In this document: piece by piece, positions 19,788 to 29,878 of the stretch
Layout of the letters: the number at the start of each line of letters is the position of its first letter
Position numbering within the stretch: position 1 is the stretch's first letter
Origin: Lingula anatina
Lineage: Eukaryota; Brachiopoda; Lingulata; Lingulida; Lingulidae
Direction: 5' to 3'
Length of the DNA: 30,414 nucleotides
Assembly (NCBI RefSeq): GCF_001039355.2
Contig: NW_019773971.1
Location: 1 to 30,414, forward strand
Notes under the pieces: model-generated
What the model saw: the letters and a program-made list of their open reading frames with translations, nothing else
Database searches by the model: none
What the model was told of the DNA's origin: nothing
Translations under genes and position numbers: made by a program

Positions 19788-20060
19788 GTTCCTATACTTT
19801 TACTGCGACGAAAATGGAGCCTGGAGAAAACTGCAGTGCACACGCACACTTCTGAGAAAAAACAATTGCAAAGAGAAAAGGGAGTCACCGTTGTGACATA
19901 TAGCCTATCTATTACCCAAAAGAATGTATGTAAGGCAGTAAATAAGAAGTTTTGGCGAAAGGTTACAATATCCTTAAACACTTTTATATGTGGCTATATA
20001 AGATACACAAGAACAACGATTCTTTAAAGAGAATATTTTTTATTAGATATAATATTCTTG

Positions 20061-20066
20061 TTTATT
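20061..20066 (-). terminator. Poly(A) signal of gene E
   Basis: AATAAA on the minus strand lies 83 bases past the gene E stop codon and is the only canonical signal in the D/E intergenic gap. Confidence 0.5.
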
Positions 20067-20148
20067 CATTGTAGTATATTGTGATTTTCGTAAAGTTAAT
20101 AATCATTTGAAGCAGAATATTTAGTTTTTGGGGATGGAAAACACCATG

Positions 20149-20801
20149 TCAATTTGTAACGTCAACGAGGGGACCAAAGCATTCATTGTATTTGTTGTCA
20201 GGATTTTCGCTAAGCCAGAATTCAGTGAGTGCTTGAACGAAGTCGTCCTTGGAGATGAAACCGTCATTGTCAGTGTCTATGATGTCAAATATTTTATCTG
20301 AATGCTCAGAAGGGATGTTGAAACTATAGAAAAGAGCGGCATATTCATCTGAAGACACAAGTCCGTCTCCATCAGTATCCATCATTTGAAATCTTGAAGA
20401 AAGCATATCAAACCATATATTTCGGAACTTGCTTTCATTTATGTTGGCGAGGTGATTTTGCACGAACTCATCCTCGGATAATTTTCCTTTAATTTCTCCT
20501 GTCGAATCTTTAGAACTCACATCTCTCAAGTATGTAAGGCGTTGGTTCAGAAGAATGTTGGTGTTTTCGTCTGAAATATACACAGCGTATTTACAATTAG
20601 ATAAATGATTATATCAGTACGTCCACGATACTGGGTATCAACAATGGGTGATCATCTTTGAAAGTCTGCAAAAATATTCCTATGTGTTGGATTACAAAGG
20701 ATGTGCTTTCATGTGAAAGTGGATGGATTTGTCTTATTATAATAAACAATCCGGGACACAGACATGCCATGGATGGAAAAGAAAGCTCTCAAAATAAGAT
20801 T

Positions 20802-20836
<35 letters not shown>

Positions 20837-21738
20837 TCATTTCAGGGATCATTTACGGCACATGCACACCAGAGAAATTCAAACATTGTTATTTGTCGCA
20901 AATAATGATGGGTGAAGAAAACGGGTTATTATGCGTTACCAACGGTTCTGTTTTGAACTTCAGTACAAAATATGACCTCCCATACACGTGAAGTATACAA
21001 ATCGTTCAATTTTAGGGATTAAATACCTGAAAAACACTCTGCTTTTCATAAAAAACAAGGCGTAAGGAAAGCCTGTCATCTGAAACGTGTAATCACAGAT
21101 GACCCAACCCTGTTTCAATTCCTCCAGAAGCGAACGACAGCAAAACCCCAGCGAGCGCGAAGTTTCGTTCCCCCATTCAGATTTCTAACCTAATATATGG
21201 CTAAATGTCTTGACACATAATTTTGTACAACTTTTGTTACCAAACAGGTCTTAAATTTGAATCCAACATTGTTGCTTTTAAATAAAAATTAATACATTTA
21301 CCATCAAGATTCATATACTCTGCAGTGCGTCTTACGACCGCCTCCATATCATCTTCTGTCAAGCAACCATCACCGTCTACGTCGAAGGCCCTAAATATGG
21401 TGCGCATCTTGCGCTTCCAATGATCGGAGCCAGTCAGCTGTGGGTATTCGATAGGCTGGAAGAGCAACGAAATTCTAAAGTTTCATTTCGGCATTTACTT
21501 TTTTAAACTTATTTGATGTTGCTTGATGAATCTGATCACATTTTGACATAAAATTGCCATCTTAAAATTGCTACGCGATCAAATGGGTAAAAGCGGATCC
21601 AGTTGTTAAAAAAAAGGCCATACCGCAAGAAAAAGTGCACATGGAGACGAAAGAGTTAATATCAGAAATATCACTAACCTTTCTCAAACACAATGGCTGT
21701 TTATCCAGGCCTTGCTTGTGTAGGGTAACTTGCGTCAT
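20149..21738 (-). CDS. Gene E: SCP-like EF-hand protein with short N-terminus
   Basis: Three minus-strand exons give 211 residues: 21679-21738 (MTQVTLHKQGLDKQPLCLRK, donor AAAG|GTTAGT, phase 0), 21302-21455 (TTCCAG| to GATG|GTAAAT, phase 1) and 20149-20570 (TTTCAG|). EF1 (45-56) is DVDGDGCLTEDD, EF2 is degenerate, EF3 (136-147) is DTDGDGLVSSDE and EF4 (170-181) is DTDNDGFISKDD. The end is FGPLVDVTN, three residues longer than the paralogs. The 20-residue first exon keeps the QP...LR-K tail of the C/D leaders but lacks the long basic part, so a cytosolic protein is expected. EF1 and EF4 both have Asp at loop position 12. The start is the only in-frame ATG before the donor with a matching layout in gene F. 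It faces gene D tail to tail. Confidence 0.88.
20571..21301 (-). other. Gene E intron 2
   Basis: Non-coding, with a run of 33 T on the + strand (20803-20835). The small + strand frames across the T run are composition artefacts. Confidence 0.75.
20803..20835. repeat. Poly(T) run (poly(A) on the minus strand)
   Basis: Thirty-three uninterrupted T inside intron 2 of gene E. No retroposon body was recognised beside it. Confidence 0.9.
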
Positions 21739-22715
21739 TTTCCTACTAGTATGATTATCATATACGATGAGTGTTGTCTTCTGGGATAGTAAGTGTTACC
21801 GTGGTTGGTGACTGTTTTCTGAGGTGACTGGTAGCAAGACGAAACACAGTGGCCAGCGTTGTTGTTACTTGACTTCTTTATTTCTCACATACAGGTCTGG
21901 CACATTGGCAGGGACAGTCCCTGACGATATCCCCGGGGTACTGCCTTTCTAACGGTGAGGCACGGATTTTATACGGGGTCGCTCTAATTCGTGCGTGTTG
22001 TAAATCTATTACTTATGTCTTTAATTTATCAACATGTCATATTCTATCTCGGGCATATCTGTAATTTTACCCTAGTTTAACCTTTCTCTGGATATATATT
22101 TGTCTCCGACTTGTAAACAAAACTAAATACTAAGACTATATAACTACTCTTAGTTGCCCTAAACATGAAGACATTTTCGGGCAGGCAGGCTACGTAGCCA
22201 TCCGTGTTGGGGCTGGCTTAAACCTAGTTACGTCAGGTGTGGTGGTTGTGTTTGGTAAAAGAGATTAAAAGAACCTTATGACGTCACACTATTACCATTG
22301 TTTAAGAATCGTATAAAGGTCTCCCTAATTTGTCAACTTTAAATGGTTGGATATTTATCATTTAAATTTATGACTTTGAAGGGACCTTGGTTTCTAATTT
22401 TGGCTACTCATTCTTAATTCAAAAACTTTAATACTTTTACCAGGCGATAACTATATGTGGTTGACTAATCCTGACCTTAGATCCCCTTTCTTGCGTAAGC
22501 AGACGGTGACCGTGCAAAATCTTACGGATTCAAGGTCTCGGGCATTGCTCGGCGGACTTGCAGTTATCGTGATATTGTTTCATCCTCTTGTCGATCCCCT
22601 TTTCTTCCATGGTTGGCGGTTTTAGGAGGCTTAACGATAGAAATATGTTTAAAACTTAGTATTATTATCTTGCACGAATTAGAAGTTCTGATTTTTTTTT
22701 CATTTACCACATGGG
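21739..22715. other. Upstream region of gene E, nothing coding recognised
   Basis: This should hold the gene E promoter. I see no clear TATA box, and no protein-like frames. Part of it (about 21830-22290) looks like older repetitive sequence but shows no terminal repeats I can define. Confidence 0.45.
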
Positions 22716-22717
22716 TG

Positions 22718-23211
22718 CTAAAATCGTAGGGATCTGCTCCGACAGCGTATCGATCTCCAACGAAGCCACGCGGAAGGTACAGAAAGTGCTCTGGACCTGA
22801 AAGGACTGCGTACGACCAACTTTTAACCAACAAACCGAGCATTCCCTTCGCGAACTCAAGGCCATGTCGGCGAAATGGCAGGGCACCCGCACATATAATG
22901 TATACCAGAGGTAAACGCTCTGAAGTCACCGTAACCACTAACGGTGTCATAAATGTCACAATGAAAATGTATACAATTTCATCGCATGGTGCCCTGGCAT
23001 ATGTAAACTAGGTTTAAGATTTGAATTTAACGGCGAACATAAATTGCAAATCATGGCTGTGCAAGTCATTTCTGACTGTAAATACTAAAATAATATAAAC
23101 GTTCACACGGTTGTTCTATGTTACAAATGGGACTGTTGACTTAAAACAATCATATTTATTTGCAGATAACAAAAAGACATCCATTGAAATGCCATGGAAG
23201 CTGTATTTTTG

Positions 23212-23271
<60 letters not shown>

Positions 23272-23770
23272 NGCTAAAATCGTAGGTATCTGCTCCGACA
23301 ACGTATCGATCTTCAACGAAGCCACGAAGGTACAGGAAGTGCTCTGGAACCGAAAGGACACCGCACGACCAATTTTTAACCAACAAACCGAACATTCCCT
23401 TCGTGAACCAAAGGCCATGTCGGCGAAATGGCAGGGCACCCGCACATATAATGTATACCAGCGGTCACCGTAGCCCGTAGCCACTAACGATGTCATAACA
23501 GTCATACTAAAATGTATACAATTTCATCGTTTGGGCTGTGGAACATGAAATCTAGGTTGAAGATTTGAATTTAAAGGCGAACGTAAATTGCATATCATGG
23601 CTGCAAGTCACATTCTGGCTATAAACACTAAACGAATTTAATGTTTACACGGTTGTTCTATGTTACAAATGGGACTGTTGACTGAAAACAATCATATTTA
23701 TTTGCAGATAAAAAAAGACATTCATTAAATGCCAAGGAAGCTGTATTTTTTGTGTGTATATATATATATA
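22718..23770. repeat. Tandem pair of ~0.5-kb units, each ending in (TA)n
   Basis: Unit 1 (22718-23272) and unit 2 (23273 to about 23770) both begin GCTAAAATCGTAGG and share CTGCTCCGACA, TTTTAACCAACAAACCGA, AAATGGCAGGGCACCCGCAC, and later ACGGTTGTTCTATGTTACAA and TTGCAGATAA. Each ends in a TA run, long in unit 1 (about 23216-23271) and short in unit 2. The junction carries a single N at 23272. Frames cross parts of both units on each strand, but unit 1 has a stop where unit 2 is open and 5' ends shift frame, so I do not call them coding. Confidence 0.85.
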
Positions 23771-24310
23771 ATTTCCACCATGTAAGCTGCAGCCAACCCG
23801 TTTTAAAAGCTGTAAATTGAACCTTATAAAGTTCAGGACATTTCATTTTGTTATCCCAGATATTACGTTTATTTGCGTTTCATAACGACGATGTCATGTC
23901 AGAAAATTTTCTCAAGATTGAGCCCCTTTTCCAAACAAGGGGGGTTAATTAGCGATACAATCTACACCGTTACGCTTGGAAAGATTGCCAATTTAAGAGA
24001 CAGGCAATGAAGGACATTTTTGACTCTCAAAACATTAAATGTGTCCTTTAGTTCTGTATATTACATATGCAACATGATATATGTGTAAAACCTGTGCTAT
24101 GTACTTTAAGTGTTATGTAAACTTATTCCCCCGACACCGACTTAGGTGCACATTTACTACAGGGTGACCTTGATAAATAACTTTAAACTCCCATTAAGTC
24201 AGGCGAATCTTGTATGGCCAGGCTACCGTCGGTAGTTAAAAGGGGGAACAGTGGTGACTTAGGTCATGCAAGGGTGCGGGTAAGGCGTTCGTGGATCAGG
24301 CGTCTCTGTG
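23771..24310. other. Intergenic stretch, nothing recognised
   Basis: No convincing frames. GACTTAGGT occurs twice (about 24140 and 24256), and TGACGTCATG, a CRE-like palindrome, lies at 24310-24319 at the start of the next small frame. Confidence 0.4.
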
Positions 24311-24316
24311 GACGTC

Positions 24317-24583
24317 ATGATGTTTTTGAGCATTTTCAAAACAATTGCAAAAGGGTCATCAAGGAGGTCGTCCGGTGAAAGACATTTTAAGAAAAGGATG
24401 CACAAATACCGCTGCGGTTGCAGAATAGATGCTCAATGTTTGGTCAGTGGTCAGCCAGGGTGTTTGATGGAAAGAGACTGTACCGGTATGAGTTATTTAT
24501 CCAGACAGAGGGATGGGTCCTATAAAACCATTGCAATAAACAAAGTACATAAACATTCAAGCAAGCAAGGTGAGGGTTTTTGA
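24317..24583 (+). CDS. Hypothetical small basic Cys-containing frame, weak
   Basis: An ATG frame of 88 codons. It starts MMFLSIFKTIAKGSSRRSS, is rich in Lys/Arg, and has five cysteines: RCGCR, QCLV, GCL and DCTG. A strong donor-like sequence (CAAG|GTGAGG) overlaps its last codons at about 24570, so it might be a first exon rather than a whole gene. I do not recognise it. There is no paralogous copy in the window to test conservation, and a frame of this length can occur by chance. A TGACGTCATG palindrome overlaps the start. Confidence 0.2.
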   Translation: MMFLSIFKTIAKGSSRRSSGERHFKKRMHKYRCGCRIDAQCLVSGQPGCLMERDCTGMSYLSRQRDGSYKTIAINKVHKHSSKQGEGF

Positions 24584-24589
24584 TGAAGG

Positions 24590-25515
24590 AGCGCATGCCG
24601 CCCTGTAGGTAGAAAATCGTTTAGTATGTTTAGAAAAAACAGGTAATTTTTAAAGAGACAAATAGATTTTCCATTTTGCTGTTTCATTGTACATTTTGTA
24701 TCTAGTCTAAAACAAAAACCAGAATAATATTATTTTCTATGTAATGTACTGTGCAGCTGGTCGCCGAAGGTCACAAACCCTTAATAGTTGAGCTTAAGTT
24801 CAGCAAAACTTTTTAAGATGATTGTTTTTTTCTTTTGTTTCATTGTATTTTTAGCATAAATGAAAGTAAATTTTGCAAAGTAACTCGTCAAACACACTGT
24901 CAAACAAACTTGGTTTCACTTGTTATGATAATGGTTACTATCAGTATGTTAGTTCATGTATGTCTCCCTGTCTGTAGAAAATGTCAAAGGACGTGCAAAC
25001 CTCTGTGAAAAACGTTATCCAACAAGCAAATTGTACAAAGAAAAAAGCAGCTTTGGCAACCCGAGCATAAGGTGGAACCACAGTATATATACTTGCAAGC
25101 ATATTGGCAACCAATGAACGTGATGAAGCCCAAAAATATTAAACATCTCGTAATTCTATTAGAGATTACTGGTCGTGACCACTGTTGACAGTGGACCAAA
25201 ATTTGGTCTCCAATTGGTCGCGAGTCCGGTCAAAATTAAGATTAAATTTAAAGGCAACGTTTTAACGACTCCATCATATTTCCATCGTCTCGTATTGTTT
25301 ATTATCTCAGTCAAAATGATACTTATTTTAGGATTTTCTTACAATCAACTATGACAAAGGTTCATAGTCAATTCTTATTGTTGAAAACCTCAGACAGCAA
25401 TATCTGCATTATGCAGCAGTGTCATTTACACCATAACCCATAATTTTGATTTAGTCCGTGAGCTTGATTCATTGCTCAAATGCCTGTTCCATAATTTGTC
25501 TAAGAAATGTCGCAT
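24590..25515. other. Intergenic stretch 3' of gene F
   Basis: No coding signal. TTTATT at 25298-25303 gives AATAAA on the minus strand, 213 bases past the gene F stop, and is a plausible poly(A) signal for gene F. Confidence 0.45.
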
Positions 25516-27156
25516 TTAGGCAACAAGAGGGCCATGGAATTCATTGTAAATGTTGTTTTCATCTTCGCTGAGCCAAAACTCAATCTGGGCTTGGGTGAAC
25601 TCTTCCTTGGAGATGATTCCATCTTTGTCAGTGTCGATGATATCAAATATAACTTTCGAGAACTCCGTGGGTATGCCAAGTCCACAGAAGTAAGCAGCGT
25701 GCTCTCTACGCGAAATCAAACCACTGCCGTTGGCGTCAATGGCGATGAATTCAATTGAACAATAATCTGCAAAATTCTCTCGAATGGTGCTATCATTGAA
25801 TGCCAGGAAGTGACTCTGAATAAACTCATCTTCTGACATTCTGTCAGGGTGGGTTTGATGTGAGCTCTGCTTTACAGTATCTGTCCATATAACACGACGA
25901 TGATTAAGCAAATATTCAGCTTGTTTATCTGGAATATTCACGTAAAGTTTTCATAAATATAATATAGATAGACAAAAATAAATGCTTTCGCCAAAAATAT
26001 TAATTTAAAAAGTTTTTTATGTGAAAAGGCGGATCTTTCGCCACGAGACCTAGATCAAATTTTACCCAGATCTTTTCCCGGTGTAACGTGACAGAATCTC
26101 GCACGATCGAAAGTGCGCTTCCGATTCACTTGTACAGGTAAGCCTCGCCCTTGATTTTGACCCCTAGCCATTATAACTAAATGGAGGGCGGACTTTCTGT
26201 CACACGGACCCTCAAGTTCGTAACATCTGCAAAAAAAAGGCGAATCGTTCGATCCCCCCCCCCCAAACTAACCCCCCAAACTCATAATGTTAACAATTAA
26301 TATTTTATATATATTAGTACAGTACATTATCAACTTATCGCAGATCACTTTTCCAAAAATTCTAATATTATCTACCCAATATTTACCATTCAGTTCCAAG
26401 TACTCGGCAGCACGCCTTGCCGCGATCTCGTAGTCCTCTATAGTAAGGTAGCCATTGCCGTCAGTATCTAATCTCTTGAAAACTGTGCGAATTTTCCGTC
26501 TCCAATGATCCGAACCAGTCAACAGTGGGTAATCTTTGGGCATCTGAAAAAAAAATCTGGAATTTGTACGTAGGATTCTTTTCACTTCCCATTCAAAATG
26601 ATGAAGTTGTGTAGACTTTTTTCCAAATCATTTTCACCAGTTTTTCCTATTTTTGTGACTGATGAATGGGAATACCTGTCAGTCTTTTGTGTCGCACCAG
26701 ATTGTTTATGGAGACTATTGCACGTTTATATGTTGGTTTGTAATATGTAGTAACTTGTTCTGTGTACCTGAGTTCACATCTAAGCCTTTACATGAATCTG
26801 AGATATTTCTCGATAGTCCCAATTGTCAGTCTTGTGTGTTGTACCAGATTGTTTATGGAGACTGTTATACGTTTATATGTTGGTTTGTAATGTGTAATTA
26901 CTTGTTCTGCGTGACAATGTAAGTGATGCTTTCTGCTAGTCCAGACCATCGGCATAATAATGTATTTTGAGTTAAGGGTCCAATGTGACTAGTAGTTTTA
27001 TCTAAACGTATAAAAATCTATGTGGCCTGACACTTCAACTCTTTATCAAAGGACCCTAAAAGAATAACTAGCATATTATAGCACAACATAACTTACTTTT
27101 TTCAAACGCAGTGGCTGCTCCGACAGACCTTCGATTAACTGGACAGATGGATTCAT
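25516..27156 (-). CDS. Gene F: SCP-like EF-hand protein with short N-terminus
   Basis: Three minus-strand exons give 209 residues: 27097-27156 (MNPSVQLIEGLSEQPLRLKK, donor |GTAAGT, phase 0), 26387-26543 (TTTCAG| to AATG|GTAAAT, phase 1) and 25516-25928 (TTCCAG|). EF1 (46-57) is DTDGNGYLTIED, EF2 is degenerate, EF3 (137-148) is DANGSGLISRRE and EF4 (171-182) is DTDKDGIISKEE. The end is HGPLVA, where the others have GPLVD. The exon 2 start MPKDYP matches gene D. The 20-residue first exon keeps EQPLRLKK, the tail seen in all leaders, without the basic presequence-like part, so a cytosolic buffer is likely. With gene E it forms a same-strand pair of the short-leader class. Confidence 0.9.
26254..26264. 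repeat. C11 homopolymer in intron 2 of gene F
   Basis: Eleven C followed by AAACTAACCCCCC. The rest of this intron (25929-26386) shows nothing else. Confidence 0.9.
26677..26913. repeat. ~90-bp direct repeat, period 147, in intron 1 of gene F
   Basis: 26677-26766 and 26824-26913 match without indels over about 90 bases (shared: CCAGATTGTTTATGGAGACT, ACGTTTATATGTTGGTTTGT, TTACTTGTTCTG with few changes). A 57-base spacer separates them. The frame crossing both copies is Cys/Trp-rich but follows from the repeat, and I do not call it a gene. Confidence 0.85.
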
Positions 27157-27330
27157 TTTCCACTTCCGTTACAAATGGACAGATGTATCTTCTATAGAAT
27201 GTTTTGAAAAGGTTGGATAGAGATCTCGAATTTCAGGTTAGATTAAATGAACACTGCTCATACAAGGCGACGCAGAAAGAACCTCGAGGTATTCAGTATG
27301 GCTGCGTGCATAAATAAATTTCCGACCTTC

Positions 27331-27690
27331 GTGACATTAAAGAGATAACAACTCTCCACATTAGGTTTTTTAAAAAATCAATAATAAATACATTATGTAA
27401 TCAGCACATGAACATGATATAAACTCCATTTTACCACCAAAAACGGCATTAATCGTAATTATTCCGAAATCTATGCTTACCATCAGACCACGTTGACATT
27501 CATAAATGACTACCTTCCGTAATACTCTCTAAACAGATGATTATATAAAAAGTCACTTAGCTTTAGACGTAATCGCAACGCATTCATAAACTATTGGGAA
27601 CTATGGGAAAATTCTCGTTTACATGGGGAAAATCCGTTTTATGTCACTTTTCCCACCAACATAGAGATTTGTTATCCCTTTAAATGTCAT
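27331..27690. mobile_element. Possible MITE with ~30-bp imperfect inverted ends, upstream of gene F
   Basis: TGACATTAAAGAGATAACAA at the left and TGACATTTAAAGGGATAACA on the reverse complement of the right match and continue into CTCTCCACATT/CTCTATGTT. About 300 AT-rich bases lie between. No target-site duplication was seen and there is no copy elsewhere in the window, so this rests on the inverted ends alone. Confidence 0.4.
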
Positions 27691-28900
27691 TACAGGTCGC
27701 ACTAAAATTTATGACACGTGAACTGAATGGCGAACACTGTATAATGTAGTCGAATGAGTCTTAGTAAGGAAGGGAAAAACGAATATCCTGTTTACACTTG
27801 TTCACCTACTGTGAACACAATCTACGCGATTTCTCTTCCTTTTATAGATTTATTATTGATTTACAAGAACATTACAATGACATTTAATATAATGCCCATT
27901 TGTCAAATTATCGGGATGCGATGCCAATGGATTTGAAGAACAAAGACGGAAGTACGTTGAGCCCATTATTACCCTGAAATACTGTCTCTTGCAAATCTGA
28001 TCGTCCCAAAAGTGCCAATAAAAATAGCACAGGTGCTGAGTTTATTTATGCCCCCATTCTGTTGATATAAGTGTGCATCAAAAGGCTCACTAACCCGCGT
28101 CATAAGTACACTAGTAGTCAAGTTACACCTCGCAAAACGAGTCTTTTGGGTGAAGGGTGACAACGTCCCGCCCCGTAGGTAGAAACGTGCTTAGTTACTC
28201 TATAGTCAGCTTTACTTTTTTTGTCATCTTTTGAAATACAAATGAAAACTTTCCATGTTATTGATTCATCGCACATGTTTTATTTTTTATCTACTCAGCA
28301 CAGGAAAAATGATCATTCAGTTTCTGATTAATAGTAGATTTAGTTGAGAGAATCATTAGAAAAATATTATAAATAAGCTATAAATATGCTCTGTACAGGA
28401 AGTTGCTGTAGGACACGAAGCCCTATAAGAAACAACAGTAAACTGATTATAAAGATACATTTCAGATGCATTAACGTTAAAATAACCTTACATAAATAAC
28501 TCTGTTTTTGTCTGATATAGGCTTGAGAAAATATGATGGTTTCAGGTCGCGCTTGTATACGCGCGCGCGCGCGCGTGTGTGTAAGAGAAAGATGGAGGGA
28601 GGGAGAAGAGAGAGGTGAAGAAATTTGCTCATCAAAACCACTCGACATGAAGTGAATTATTACTTATCAATACAGTTTCAAATAATAATAACGAATTCCA
28701 GAGTATCCGCAAATATCAACACTTGATTATTTATTTTGCACAAAACGCATAAATTAAATACGTTCTTTAATTTTGTTAACGTTCCTAAGTTAAATAACTT
28801 CAGATTTTTTTAAATTCTTAATCTTAAAAAAAGTTCATTGGTATGGTAGTTATACATTGATTGTTAAAATAATAATTTCACAGACAGTTTTGTATGTAAA
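27691..28900. other. Intergenic stretch with a (CG)n/(GT)n tract
   Basis: No gene recognised. CGCGCGCGCGCGCGCGCG then TGTGTGTG at about 28559-28582 is a Z-DNA-prone alternating tract, followed by an AG-rich stretch to 28620. Confidence 0.5.
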
Positions 28901-28907
28901 TATTTTC

Positions 28908-29190
28908 ATACCACCTAATCATGAATACCTGAACAGTGTGGACGATGCAGGTGGTATAAAATACACCTATGAAATTTGAGATAATGGGACAATACCCTTC
29001 TTGGATACTTTGATAAAAAATAAGAATAAGAAAGGTTCAATTAAAATCAAAGTTTACAGAAAGAAAAGTCAGACAAATCAATATTTGGCATATAGTTCGC
29101 ACCGCCCTTTACATAAAATCTTGGGAGTAGTCAGAACATTAATGGATAGATGTGAAAACATTGTGATAGAAAACAGAGACAAGAAGAAAG
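28908..29190 (+). pseudogene. Penelope-like retroelement reverse-transcriptase fragment
   Basis: The frame reads IPPNHEYLNSVDDAGGIKYT, a TGA (28977-28979), then DNGTIPFLDTLIKNK, GSIKIKVYRKKSQTNQYLAY and SSHRPLHKILGVVRTLMDR. The PFLDTL, VYRK-TxTxQYL, HxPLHKxxGVVRTLxxR order is characteristic of the C-terminal part of Penelope-like reverse transcriptases. The catalytic palm motifs upstream are missing, as is any GIY-YIG endonuclease downstream. The frame runs on to 29285 but loses resemblance after about 29190. It is a dead fragment. Confidence 0.75.
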
Positions 29191-29618
29191 AGAAGAATAC
29201 ATTTAGCAATAACATTGACCTGGGTTTCAGTGTCTGGAGCCCTCTATCGAAGCATCTTGACTCCGTGGTAACTTCGCTGACTTAGACACAATTATACCTT
29301 TAAACCCTGCTTCGAATTCTGGAATGCACGTTGTATTTTTTGTTAGAAACAATTTCTAAAAATTGCTTGTGGCTACTACAAGAGGACACACTTTGGTACG
29401 GAGGGTTTGCGGTCCAGTCGTGGATCCGAGAAAATTACCTTTTGCATATTAAACTGTTTACAGGTGAAAATATACTTTTTTAAATTATCCAAAGTATATG
29501 TACACACGAAAAGAAATGCATTTTTAAATGTGGGAATTCATGAACGGCGCACATGCTTGTCCAATGACTCACTCTACTGATGAGCTACAATGTAGCTGCC
29601 AGTTGAAATTTTAAAATT

Positions 29619-29878
29619 GATGTTCTTTCTTCTTTTTTCCCACCTGTGCGTTGTTTCATGGAAGATGTAATGAGCCTTGACCAAAATACAAGTTACCCAT
29701 GTGACATAATGATTTGTTACATTGCCACTGGAAAGTAACCTTACTTACTCTTCGGGTCCCTGCGGGATGTTCTTTCTTCTTTTTTTCCCCGCTTCTGCGA
29801 TTTTTCATGGAAGATGTAATGAGCCTTCACCAAAATACAAGTTACCCATGTGACATAATGCTTTGTTACATGTAACCC
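29619..29878. repeat. ~110-bp direct repeat, offset 147-149
   Basis: 29619-29730 and 29766-29878 share GATGTTCTTTCTTCTTTTTT, TTTCATGGAAGATGTAATGA, GCCTT.ACCAAAATACAAGT and TACCCATGTGACATAATG, with small indels. No coding content. The surrounding region, 29291-30414, otherwise shows nothing I can support. Confidence 0.85.

Noticed and set aside
21830-22290. Possible LTR-like sequence upstream of gene E
   Set aside because: No second copy, no TG...CA ends with matching target duplication, and no primer-binding site could be shown.
22564-22959. Minus-strand frame over unit 1 of the tandem pair, with LPFRRHGLEFAKG and RYAVGADPYDF
   Set aside because: The frame is partly shared with unit 2, including a 3-base indel, but the 5' ends are out of frame with each other, unit 2 runs into a TA repeat, and the + strand frame is equally long. 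Not enough to call a gene.
23111-23473. Plus-strand frame through the TA repeat and N
   Set aside because: Its middle is a translated TA microsatellite, and the matching frame in unit 1 has a stop.
25507-25758. Plus-strand frame overlapping the last exon of gene F
   Set aside because: It is the antisense shadow of the EF3/EF4 coding sequence.
26662-26922. Cys/Trp-rich 86-codon frame in intron 1 of gene F
   Set aside because: The two similar halves come from the 147-bp direct repeat, and the frame lies inside an intron, antisense to a real gene.
28367-28648. Minus-strand 93-codon frame with RARARIQAR
   Set aside because: The Arg/Ala and Thr/His stretch is the translated CG/GT dinucleotide tract.
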